Below are positions 8,653-15,759 of a stretch of 64,000 nt of DNA, piece by piece. Position 1 is the first letter of the stretch; each line of letters opens with the position of its first letter. Made by a program: the position numbers and the translations under genes. Source of the DNA: Clostridia bacterium (lineage in GTDB: Bacteria > Bacillota > Clostridia > TANB77 > CAG-508); contig JAFXGW010000021.1 of assembly GCA_017536685.1 (NCBI GenBank), positions 1-64,000 of the forward strand. Direction: 5' to 3'. The notes under the pieces are model-generated. The model was not told the DNA's origin and made no database searches. It saw nothing but the letters and a program-made list of their open reading frames with translations.

Positions 8653-8709
8653 GCCGCTTTACATTCGCAATAACATTCTAGTCTAAATTGTTGATCACCA
8701 GTCAACTAT

Positions 8710-8757
8710 AAGAAGAAAGCAATTCGGGATACTCCCATGATGCTTTCTTCTTTTTTA
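8710..8757 (+). terminator. Terminator of the secreted-protein gene
   Basis: Stem AGAAGAAAGCA (8711-8721) with its complement at 8741-8751, followed by a T-run. Confidence 0.85.
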
Positions 8758-8878
8758 TTTTTATACAATTTAATTTCATTATTGATTTATTACACATATC
8801 TTTTACTTTTATTATCTGTTATACATTTCTTATATAATCAGAACTACAAGTAATATATGAGACACTTTTTCAAAAAAC

Positions 8879-8909
8879 AAAAAAGCAGCGGAAGTCCGCT
8901 GCTTTTTGC
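8879..8909 (-). terminator. Terminator of the adenylate kinase-like gene
   Basis: GC-rich stem AAAGCAGCGGA...TCCGCTGCTTT immediately after the stop, with a T-run on the minus strand. Confidence 0.9.
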
Positions 8910-8915
8910 GCTTGG

Positions 8916-9575
8916 TTAGAACAAATCCAGAATTTCCTCGAATTCAATCTGGGCTGCACTGCCATCTCGACTGTTATCAACTTCGAAAGTAATTGCACCA
9001 GCATTTTCGAAAAACTCAATAACAGGATAAGTCTGCTGCTCATACTGATTGAGTCTCTTCCGAACCACTTCTTCCTCATCATCCGGTCTCTTGACCAGAG
9101 GCGATCCACAGTCATCACAGATGCCATCCTGCTTAGGAGGATTATGTCCACCTGCCACAGTATAGCTTTTCCTGCATTTACTGCAAACACGTCTCAGACC
9201 TGCTCGCTGGATAACCTGTTCATCTTCCAGATAAACCTCGATAACTGCAGCAGGCACATGACCTGCATTAATCATCGCTTTAGCCTGAGCCAAATTGCGC
9301 GGAAAACCGTCACAAATAACAGTCTTCGCTGCACTATTCAGCTCTTTGCTAACAATCTTGAGAATGATGTCATCCGGCACCAGTTCTCCAGACTTCATAA
9401 TAGCATCGATTTTTGCCCAAAGTTCGGGATCAGTTTCTCTAACCTTGGTGAGCAAGCCGCTCATTGCCAAAATCTGATACTCCTCCTCTCTGCCATTCAT
9501 GAATTTGTCCAGCAAAGTTCCTTTGCCAGCTCCGTTTTTACCAACCACAAGTACAATTGTGCTCATTTGGTTCAC
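8916..9575 (-). CDS. Adenylate kinase-like nucleoside monophosphate kinase, cassette gene
   Basis: The 219 residues have the adenylate kinase layout: P-loop VVGKNGAGKGTLLDKF (residues 11-26), the NMP-binding DGFPRNLAQA segment near 90, and a zinc-type LID with CSKC...CDDC cysteines (about residues 133-157). Adenylate kinase interconverts ATP+AMP and 2 ADP. The P-loop variant (GKNGAGKGT) and divergent sequence suggest an accessory or phage-type kinase rather than the housekeeping adk of the secY operon. Start is GTG 9575, 4 bp after AGGAAGG; ATG 9566 is an alternative. CGN arginine codons, private promoter and terminator. Confidence 0.8.
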   Translation of the reverse strand: MNQMSTIVLVVGKNGAGKGTLLDKFMNGREEEYQILAMSGLLTKVRETDPELWAKIDAIMKSGELVPDDIILKIVSKELNSAAKTVICDGFPRNLAQAKAMINAGHVPAAVIEVYLEDEQVIQRAGLRRVCSKCRKSYTVAGGHNPPKQDGICDDCGSPLVKRPDDEEEVVRKRLNQYEQQTYPVIEFFENAGAITFEVDNSRDGSAAQIEFEEILDLF

Positions 9576-9618
9576 CGTTCCTTCCTAAAAATGTCAATTT
9601 GCTTAAACGAGCCTTTCT

Positions 9619-9647
9619 ATTATAACATATTTTTTCATACTATGCAA
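9619..9647 (-). promoter_or_regulatory. Sigma-A promoter of the adenylate kinase-like gene
   Basis: Minus strand: TTGCAT (9647-9642), 17-bp spacer, TATAAT (9624-9619). Confidence 0.75.
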
Positions 9648-9720
9648 ACATCAAACTCTCTAATATCAATACATTCATCTTTTGCATGAAAAATAGGAAA
9701 GAAGAACTTTCCTGTTAAAT

Positions 9721-9763
9721 AAAAAAAAACTCAAAAATACTAATTTTCATTAATATTTTTGAG
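9721..9763 (-). terminator. Terminator of infC-rpmI-rplT
   Basis: Stem CTCAAAAATA (9730-9739) with 9754-9763 and a long T-run on the minus strand. Confidence 0.85.
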
Positions 9764-9792
9764 ATATCCCTAAAACATATAATATTTTAATC

Positions 9793-10143
9793 CTAAGCTT
9801 TTTTTGCTATTTCAGCTAATTCAGCGAAAGCTTTTTCATCTGATACAGCAATTTCAGCTAACATTTTTCTGTTGATTGTAACATTAGCTTTTTTTAGTCC
9901 TGCGATTAATCTGCTATATGTTAAACCATTCATTCTTGCAGCTGCATTGATTCTTGTAATCCATAATTTTCTGAAATCAGATTTTTTATCTTTTCTTCCT
10001 ACATATGCATACATTCCAGATTTCATAACTGCTTGTTTAGCATTTCTATATCTGTAGTGTTTTGCACCATAGTATCCTTTAGCCATTTTTAATACTTTTT
10101 TATGTCTAGCTCTTGTTGTTCTTGCTGTTTTTACTCTTGCCAT
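9793..10143 (-). CDS. rplT: 50S ribosomal protein L20
   Basis: 116 residues of typical L20, which binds 23S rRNA early in 50S assembly. The basic N-terminus ([25 protein letters not shown]) and the C-terminal [28 protein letters not shown] are diagnostic. Preceded by AAAGGAG and third in the infC-rpmI-rplT operon. In this phylum L20 also represses its own operon by binding the leader upstream of infC, and such a leader is visible here. Confidence 0.98.
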   Translation of the reverse strand: MARVKTARTTRARHKKVLKMAKGYYGAKHYRYRNAKQAVMKSGMYAYVGRKDKKSDFRKLWITRINAAARMNGLTYSRLIAGLKKANVTINRKMLAEIAVSDEKAFAELAEIAKKA

Positions 10144-10176
10144 TTATTTTCAACTCCTTTTCCTTTAAATATCATT

Positions 10177-10380
10177 CTAGTTACCATATGGTAATAATCT
10201 TTTAATTCCTGCTTCAACTGTTTTATCAGCATAAGCGTTTTGTACTTTTCCTGTTTTTCTTTGTCTTGCTGTTTTTGTAGCTAAACGGTGTCTTCTGTTA
10301 GCTTTTGTTCTTTTTACTTTTTCTGTAGCTGTATAAGAATATCTTTTCTTTGCAGCTTTATTTGTTTTTAATTTTGGCAT
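10177..10380 (-). CDS. rpmI: 50S ribosomal protein L35
   Basis: 67-residue L35 starting at MPKLKTNKAAKKR (ATG 10380), with a GAAGGGA site upstream. A GAAGGGA-overlapping ATG six codons earlier is less likely. Ends GIKRLLPYGN. Middle gene of the translation-factor/ribosomal operon, 33 bp from rplT. Confidence 0.96.
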   Translation of the reverse strand: MPKLKTNKAAKKRYSYTATEKVKRTKANRRHRLATKTARQRKTGKVQNAYADKTVEAGIKRLLPYGN

Positions 10381-10402
10381 CTTGAAATCTCCCTTCATTT
10401 TT

Positions 10403-10912
10403 TTATACTTTTTTTGATAATATTACAAACATTGTTTTACCTTCCAAGAATGGCTTTTTCTCAACTGTTGATATGTCAGAAAGATCTTCTACAAATTTAT
10501 TTAAAACAATTTCTCCTGCTTTAACATTGTTTAATTCTCTTCCTCTAAATCTTACAGTAAATTTTACCTTATTACCAGCTTCTAAAAAGCTTCTGGCATT
10601 TTTACTTTTGAATGTAAAATCATGTTCACCTATGTTTGGTGTAACTCTTATTTCTTTTAGTTCAACAGTTTTTTGATTTTTTCTAGACTCTTTTTCTTTT
10701 TTTGCTTGCTCAAATTTGTATTTTCCATAGTTCATTAATTTACAAACTACTGGTTTGGCATTTGGCGCAACCAAAACTAAGTCTAAATTTGCTTCTTCAG
10801 CAAGGTCTAAAGCTTTTTCAATAGGAACAACCCCTATTTTTTCTCCTTCAGCACCTATCAATTGGACTTCTTTTTCTTTAATTTGTCCGTTTATTGGCAA
10901 TTCTTGTTTAAT
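10403..10912 (-). CDS. infC: Translation initiation factor IF-3 (AUU start)
   Basis: IF-3 keeps the 30S subunit free and proofreads start codons. Family marks are VQLIGAEGEKIGVV, LVLVAPNAKPVVCKLMNYGKYKFEQ, ELKEIRVTPNIGEHD and VKFTVRFRGRE. The first in-frame conventional start is TTG at 10900, but GGAGGT (10926-10921) lies 8 nt before an in-frame ATT at 10912-10910. The N-terminus is then I-K-Q-E-L-P-INGQI, matching the normal family start. AUU is the autoregulatory start known for infC, so I annotate that start. Native codon use. Confidence 0.95.
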   Translation of the reverse strand: MKQELPINGQIKEKEVQLIGAEGEKIGVVPIEKALDLAEEANLDLVLVAPNAKPVVCKLMNYGKYKFEQAKKEKESRKNQKTVELKEIRVTPNIGEHDFTFKSKNARSFLEAGNKVKFTVRFRGRELNNVKAGEIVLNKFVEDLSDISTVEKKPFLEGKTMFVILSKKV

Positions 10913-10926
10913 AGTAAAACACCTCC

Positions 10927-11066
10927 AAAAAAAAAATTTGACTTATTTTAAAAAGTCAAATCCACATACTAATTCATTTAATAATTTTTATATTAAGATT
11001 GAATTTTAACCTTATGCTCTTAACTTAAGATAAGGTGAGAAGTGGATGCTTCTTCTTAAAACATTA
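10927..11066 (-). promoter_or_regulatory. L20-type autoregulatory leader of infC-rpmI-rplT
   Basis: On the minus strand the leader contains the sequence GCATCCACTTCTCACCTTA, a later GTGGAT that can pair back to ATCCAC, and a final hairpin TTTGACTT...AAGTCAAA followed by ten T residues just before the infC ribosome site. This matches the Bacillota L20 leader architecture, in which L20 binding shifts folding toward the terminator. The arrangement is seen directly; regulation by L20 is inferred from the family. Confidence 0.8.
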
Positions 11067-11068
11067 AT

Positions 11069-11097
11069 ATATTACTACTTTTTTCCTTAGTTGTCAA
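11069..11097 (-). promoter_or_regulatory. Sigma-A promoter of infC-rpmI-rplT
   Basis: Minus strand: perfect TTGACA (11097-11092), 17-bp spacer, TAATAT (11074-11069). Confidence 0.8.
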
Positions 11098-11149
11098 TAC
11101 TTTTTGCATTATTTTATTATATTGGCTTGTTTTTGACTATATAATTAGA

Positions 11150-11190
11150 AAAATGGAATCGTTAAAAATCTTTTTACGATTCCATTTTGG
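11150..11190 (-). terminator. Terminator of the cysteine-cluster gene
   Basis: Perfect stem AAAATGGAATCGT (11150-11162) with 11176-11188, and a T-run on the minus strand. Confidence 0.9.
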
Positions 11191-11198
11191 TAAGTCTT

Positions 11199-11846
11199 TC
11201 ACAAGTGTACATCATTTTTTTCTGCAGCAATCTGTCTCTGTTCTTTTTCTCTAAAATACTGAAACAGCTCGCTTAAAACTTCTTGATAATCCTCCCAATC
11301 ATACACGCAATCGTCAAAATCATATAGACTCTTACATTTGTAATTTTTCATTGGAATAAGCAGCCTTGCTCCCCGAGGCCTTTCTTGAAAAGAAATTTGG
11401 CATCCGTCAGGTTTTAAAAGCATACATGGATCATCTCTGTGAATTTCTGCTTTAATAACAGCAATACCTGTACCTCTTGTTCTCGTACGTAAAACGTAAT
11501 AGTAATCTCCTGTTGCGAATACCTCTCTAAGACAACATTCACATACCTCACTCGGCATCTGCAATATTGATATATATTTTTTATCTTCCAAAAGTTTTTT
11601 CAAACCATCATAGGAAAGATCTTCAATATCTTGAGGTCTCCAGTGGCATGGAGCACTTATACAGCACTTTCCACCACATTCTTTGCAAATTTCAGGATTT
11701 TCTGCTTTTTCGTTTTCGTAGTATTTCAACACCTTTTGGCGATATCCTTTCGGATTTTTTAAAAGTTCTTGCGCGACACCAAAAATGTCGTCTTCAACTC
11801 TCTCTTTTCCGAAAATCATCTTTAATGTTTCACGACTTAAGTCCAA
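11199..11846 (-). CDS. YkgJ-like cysteine-cluster (metal-binding) protein, cassette gene
   Basis: About 215 residues with CKECGGKCC near the N-terminus and later DPCMLLKPDGCQISFQERPRGARLL. This spacing is that of the YkgJ/FliB-type family, thought to bind a zinc ion or iron-sulfur cluster. Extra cysteines (VCECC, YKCKS) may add ligands. The start is uncertain: the longest frame begins upstream of the promoter -10 so cannot be used; GGAAGGAG at 11867-11860 points to ATT 11849 or TTG 11846, and ATG 11819 has no ribosome site. I use TTG 11846. Stand-alone unit. Substrate unknown. Confidence 0.7.
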   Translation of the reverse strand: MDLSRETLKMIFGKERVEDDIFGVAQELLKNPKGYRQKVLKYYENEKAENPEICKECGGKCCISAPCHWRPQDIEDLSYDGLKKLLEDKKYISILQMPSEVCECCLREVFATGDYYYVLRTRTRGTGIAVIKAEIHRDDPCMLLKPDGCQISFQERPRGARLLIPMKNYKCKSLYDFDDCVYDWEDYQEVLSELFQYFREKEQRQIAAEKNDVHL

Positions 11847-11896
11847 AATAAGTAAAACACTCCTTCCAAAAGTACACTTCAAAAGACATCTATTAT

Positions 11897-11925
11897 ATTG
11901 TAGCACATTTTTTTAATAATTTCAA
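11897..11925 (-). promoter_or_regulatory. Sigma-A promoter of the cysteine-cluster gene
   Basis: Minus strand: TTGAAA (11925-11920), 17-bp spacer, TACAAT (11902-11897). Confidence 0.7.
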
Positions 11926-11990
11926 ATTTATGTAAACACACCATGTTATAAAGAACAAAAGGGGCAAATTTTAAATTATTTATTTTTTCA

Positions 11991-12024
11991 AAAAAACTCC
12001 CATTATGAAATAATGAGAGTTTTC
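11991..12024 (-). terminator. Terminator of the 12.0-13.1 kb operon
   Basis: Hairpin AAAACTC.CATTAT with its complement, T-run on the minus strand. Confidence 0.8.
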
Positions 12025-12038
12025 TTAAATATTTTATT

Positions 12039-12644
12039 TTAAGTTTTATTTTTCTTTCCAAAAACCGCTAATATCTTGCATTTTATTTTTTGAAAAAATC
12101 CTTTATTTTCTTGAGCTGTTGGCAAATTAGTATCAGTTGTATTTTCTATTTCACTTGTTTTTTCTTCATTCACATAGTCTGTATAGTCTTCTATATCATT
12201 AGTTTGCGCATATTGACTATATCTTTGAACAACTCTTGGTTTTGTAAAATCTTCTTTTTCATCTAAGTCATCTATAGAACTTACAACAGTCGCATGAGCA
12301 TTATCAAATAATTTTTCTACATTATATTTCTCACGCATTTGCTTTTCTAATCGTTCTTGATTTTGAAGCATTAAACCATATAATTCTTTTTTTCTTTCTT
12401 CATCTTCACACCAATATTTTAAATGAAATAGTGCTAAAATTTCTAGTGTATACCTTTTTAATCCTTGTTTTTGAAGTGGCACATAAGGATTAACCTTAAC
12501 TTCATAGTTAGGATCTTTATAGTCATGAAAAAATTTCAACATTTTTTCAGGTATTTTTTCTATATATTTTTCATTCATATGATTAATTATATAATCTACT
12601 TCTGCATATGCACGAATGTCTTCTAATGTAATTACAACACTCAT
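12039..12644 (-). CDS. Hypothetical protein, paralogue of the 38.7-kb gene
   Basis: 201 residues. The N-terminal 110 align by eye with the protein at 38692-39153: both have AEVD(Y/L)I..., IP.(K/E), L(A)L...YWC, a charged helix, then EKYN.(E/D).LF. A long acidic, low-complexity segment (about residues 120-175) leads to a basic amphipathic tail (FFQKIKCKILAVFGKKNKT), which could touch membrane. Second gene of a two-gene operon, 27 bp after its partner, with GGAGG before the ATG. The paralogue is also the promoter-distal partner of a two-gene set. Function unknown; I see no catalytic motif. Confidence 0.75.
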   Translation of the reverse strand: MSVVITLEDIRAYAEVDYIINHMNEKYIEKIPEKMLKFFHDYKDPNYEVKVNPYVPLQKQGLKRYTLEILALFHLKYWCEDEERKKELYGLMLQNQERLEKQMREKYNVEKLFDNAHATVVSSIDDLDEKEDFTKPRVVQRYSQYAQTNDIEDYTDYVNEEKTSEIENTTDTNLPTAQENKGFFQKIKCKILAVFGKKNKT

Positions 12645-12671
12645 TTGTAATCCTCCAAAATCTTTTGTATT

Positions 12672-13112
12672 TTATCTTTCAATATTATCTTTGTTCGCTT
12701 CAATTCCTATTTCAGCTTTTCCATTTTCAAGAACTTCGTTTACAATTTCTTCTGGTGTTCTTGTATCTTTTTCTAAAGCTTTTTGTTGCTCACTAACTTT
12801 TTGTCCAGCTTCTACAGTAGCACTAAGATTTGTATTTTTTGCATTTTCAAAAGATGCAGCAAGTAACGCAGCTTCATCTTTTGAATTTGTAATCGTTTCA
12901 GAAAAATATTTGGCAACTAAAATTAATCTTTCAGTAACAGCTTCCATTTTCTCTTCTTCAATCCATCCTGCAAAAGTATAAGTCATCATATTAGTTGGTG
13001 CTTTTGATGGTGTTTCTCCTTTGTAAACAACTTTTTCGCCTTCATTTACCATTTGTCTGTCAAGTACAGTTACTCTATCATCATCTAAAAATATTACCTC
13101 AAATTGTTCCAA
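12672..13112 (-). CDS. Hypothetical protein with InlB/Flg_new-type beta repeat
   Basis: 146 residues. The N-terminal 60 residues (VTVLDRQMVNEGEKVVYKGETP...TYTFAGW) resemble one Listeria-Bacteroides (Flg_new) repeat, a small beta-grasp-like unit normally found in surface proteins. No signal peptide is present. The remainder is a charged helical region (KVSEQQKALEKDTRTPEEIVNEV). Start is TTG 13112, 8 bp after AGGAGG; no ATG is near. First gene of an operon with the 12039 gene. Confidence 0.7.
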   Translation of the reverse strand: MEQFEVIFLDDDRVTVLDRQMVNEGEKVVYKGETPSKAPTNMMTYTFAGWIEEEKMEAVTERLILVAKYFSETITNSKDEAALLAASFENAKNTNLSATVEAGQKVSEQQKALEKDTRTPEEIVNEVLENGKAEIGIEANKDNIER

Positions 13113-13154
13113 TTTCAGTTCCTCCTACTATCTTTTGTATTTTTTGTCATTTTA

Positions 13155-13183
13155 ATTATATTCTTATTATTTTTTTTTTGCAA
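13155..13183 (-). promoter_or_regulatory. Promoter of the 12.0-13.1 kb operon
   Basis: Minus strand: TTGCAA (13183-13178), 17-bp spacer, TATAAT (13160-13155). Confidence 0.7.
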
Positions 13184-13401
13184 GTATTTTTATAATACAA
13201 TTTTAATACAAATTTAATACACTAATTTTCATATTATTATATCTATTTCCATTCTCTCCTAATACAATGTTTGCAATAAATTTGAAACATATTGTATTTA
13301 TTATTTATTAACTTATTTTTATTTACAATTTTACTTCATATTTTCAAATTAAATCGCAGTCGAAACTTTTAATTTCTCACCGCCAATTATAATTGTTAAA
13401 C
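13184..13401. other. Intergenic, AT-rich, with one inverted repeat
   Basis: No gene seen. An inverted repeat AATACAATGTTT...GAAACATATTGTATT lies at about 13260-13297, upstream of the operon promoter; it could be an operator or a weak hairpin. Confidence 0.5.
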
Positions 13402-13433
13402 AAAAAAGACACGAATTATTTCGCGTCTTTTTG
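13402..13433 (-). terminator. Terminator of the HU gene
   Basis: Hairpin AAAAAGACACGA...TCGCGTCTTTTT after the hup stop. Confidence 0.85.
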
Positions 13434-13465
13434 ATATGAATTCATATATTATTTATATTAAATTC

Positions 13466-13744
13466 TTATTTTTTATTTACTAAATCTTTTAATGCTTTTC
13501 CAGCTTTGAATACTGGAGCTTTTGATGCTGGTATTTTGATTTCTTCTTTAGTTTGTGGGTTTCTTCCTTTTCTAGCAGCTCTTTTTCTTACTTCAAAAGA
13601 TCCAAATCCAACTAATTGAACTTTGTCACCTTTTTCTAAAGATTCTGTTACTGTGCTAACAAAAGCGTTTACAAATTCTTCTGCAGCTTTTTTTGTGTTT
13701 CCTGTTTTTGCAGCTATTGCTGCGATTAATTCAGCTTTGTTCAT
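13466..13744 (-). CDS. hup: DNA-binding protein HU
   Basis: 92 residues of classical [17 protein letters not shown], the dimer core, [20 protein letters not shown] (DNA-clamping beta arm start) and [16 protein letters not shown] dimers bend and compact DNA. AGGAGGT precedes the ATG. It is monocistronic between a flippase gene and its own terminator, with an inverted repeat TGTAGAA...TTCTACA in the upstream region that might be regulatory. Confidence 0.97.
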   Translation of the reverse strand: MNKAELIAAIAAKTGNTKKAAEEFVNAFVSTVTESLEKGDKVQLVGFGSFEVRKRAARKGRNPQTKEEIKIPASKAPVFKAGKALKDLVNKK

Positions 13745-13830
13745 TTTAAAATTACCTCCTAATAGATTTTAGTGTTATGTAGAAATCAACATTTTTTTGT
13801 TCTACAATATTTTTATTCGCCAAAATATGC

Positions 13831-15474
13831 TTAAATCCTTCTTTTTTTTTGTTTTTTTAAAATTTTTTTCTTATTTTTCAAGGTTTTGCAGTTTTGCATT
13901 TCTTTAACCTCACTATTTTCAACGCTTTCAAAGACTTCTGTTAAATTTATCATTTTCATAACAAAAACACTAAAAATGTAGATTATTACTGAAATTCCAA
14001 TGGCAATTATCCCTGCAAAAAAATTATTTATCTCATTTTTTAAAAGTACATTTTGTATTTTTAAAGATAAAATGCTCATTATTATACTTGCAAAAATTGG
14101 TTTCATAGCCAATAAAATTAATTTAAATTTTATACAAATTTTTTTTCTTAATGCACAATATACTATAACAAATGAAACAACACTTGATACAATATTTCCA
14201 ATAATAGCTCCTTTTTCATAAATCCCATCAATTTTTATCAAACATATATTGCAAAAAATCTTAAAAATTAATCCTATTAAAGAAGCGTATACAGGTACTT
14301 TATTATTTCCAAGTCCTTGTAAAATTGCATTTATAGTTTGAGTCAACATCGAAAAAATAATTCCCAATGAAGAGATTTTTAAAAGTAATGCGCCTTCATT
14401 TGCATTAGGAAATAAAATATTTAAAACTTCTTGCGAATAATTATAAATTCCAAAGCAGTATGGTATACCCAAAATAAAAGTAATTAATAAAGAAAATTTT
14501 ATTTTGCTTATTAATCCTTCAAGATCATTTTGGGCTTTTCTTTTAGTAATTTCTGGTATTAAAGCGGTTGATATCGAAGCATTAAATGCAAGAGGCATTG
14601 ATACTAATATATCTATTTTAGAACTAATTATACCATATTTCTTTATAGCTAATTCTTCTCCAATTATATTTTTTAGTATTTTAACAACAGTCATCGAATC
14701 TATATTTTTACCAAGTGAAGAAAGAATTGCATTCAAAGTCATCGGTATTGAAATTTTTAATACATTATTTATAACATTTTTTATTCTTTCTCTTGAATAT
14801 ATGATTTTCTCTTCATAAATATTTATTTGTTTCAAATATACATTCAATATATATACCAAACTAAAAGAAGTCGCTATTGTTGTTGCAAAATTTGCAGCAG
14901 CTGCCATACTTTCAGAAGAAGCATTTGATAATCTTGAAATCATCTCTACAAAAATAATAGTTAATATAGATTTTAAAACTTGCTCAACAAATTGAACTTT
15001 TGCAGTAATTTTTATTTTATTTATACCGTTAAAATATCCTCTTATAACAGAGTTTACCGAAACAAAAAATATCGCAGGAGATAATACCATTATACTTAAA
15101 GTAGCTTCTGGAATTTCTAAAACTTCATTCGCAATAACCTCAGAATAAGCAAATAAAGCAATTGACCCTATTACTCCAACTATTGAAAATAAAAAAATAG
15201 AAATTTTAAAAATTCTTTCTCTATTTATAATATCTTTTTGACTGTTTTTTTCTGAAATTAATCTTGCAATTGCATTAGGTACCCCAATGGAAGATATTGT
15301 TAAAAGAAGTGCATAAATCTGATACCCACTCATATATATGGCATTTCCTTCATCTCCAAACCCAGTTTTATTAGTAAGATATATACTATAAATTACACCA
15401 AAAACTTTTATTAGAATCTGAGAAATAACAAGTGAAATTATTCCATTTACAAAGTCATTAATTTTTGTTTTCAC
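13831..15474 (-). CDS. SpoVB/MurJ-type polysaccharide flippase (MOP superfamily)
   Basis: 547 residues with about 14 hydrophobic helices, the MOP exporter fold. Marks of the SpoVB branch are the N-terminal ISxxxxxVFGVIYSIYLTNKTG region, LSPAIFFVSVNSVIRGYFNGINK near residues 130-152 and ISLGIIFSMLTQTINAILQGLGN near 375. Members move lipid-linked sugars, such as lipid II or cortex precursors, across the membrane. The C-terminus is a very basic lysine-rich tail. A spore role (SpoVB) or vegetative paralogue cannot be separated by sequence alone. Confidence 0.88.
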   Translation of the reverse strand: MKTKINDFVNGIISLVISQILIKVFGVIYSIYLTNKTGFGDEGNAIYMSGYQIYALLLTISSIGVPNAIARLISEKNSQKDIINRERIFKISIFLFSIVGVIGSIALFAYSEVIANEVLEIPEATLSIMVLSPAIFFVSVNSVIRGYFNGINKIKITAKVQFVEQVLKSILTIIFVEMISRLSNASSESMAAAANFATTIATSFSLVYILNVYLKQINIYEEKIIYSRERIKNVINNVLKISIPMTLNAILSSLGKNIDSMTVVKILKNIIGEELAIKKYGIISSKIDILVSMPLAFNASISTALIPEITKRKAQNDLEGLISKIKFSLLITFILGIPYCFGIYNYSQEVLNILFPNANEGALLLKISSLGIIFSMLTQTINAILQGLGNNKVPVYASLIGLIFKIFCNICLIKIDGIYEKGAIIGNIVSSVVSFVIVYCALRKKICIKFKLILLAMKPIFASIIMSILSLKIQNVLLKNEINNFFAGIIAIGISVIIYIFSVFVMKMINLTEVFESVENSEVKEMQNCKTLKNKKKILKKQKKRRI

Positions 15475-15533
15475 AAAATCCTCCTAATTCTTTTATTTAA
15501 TTGTATTATAAATATGTTGTTATATTCATAAGT

Positions 15534-15575
15534 AAAAAAATGTTCAATTCTTTTAACTAAGAAATGAACATTTTT
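15534..15575. terminator. Terminator-like hairpin upstream of the flippase gene
   Basis: AAAAAAATGTTCA (15534-15546) pairs with TGAACATTTTT (15565-15575). No gene ends here on either strand, so it may be a leader attenuator of the flippase gene on the minus strand or a transcription insulator. Confidence 0.5.
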
Positions 15576-15664
15576 ATTCTTATTTAAATGCATTTTTCGA
15601 ATATTTATAAATATAATGTGCTATGAAAATCATTCTTGATTTAAAAATATAAACTTTTCTTAGG

Positions 15665-15703
15665 GAAATCAGCTTTTTTTGCCAAAAAAGCTTGATTTTT
15701 TTC
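15665..15703 (+). terminator. Terminator-like hairpin upstream of the coupling ATPase gene
   Basis: AAATCAGCTTTTTT pairs with AAAAAAGCTTGATTT, followed by T-runs. It lies about 60 bp before the ATPase ORF with no upstream gene, so it may be a leader element. Confidence 0.45.
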
Positions 15704-15759
15704 CGTTTTTGTTAGATAATATATGTGTATAATTTTATGTTAAAAGGAAAAATTTAGTT

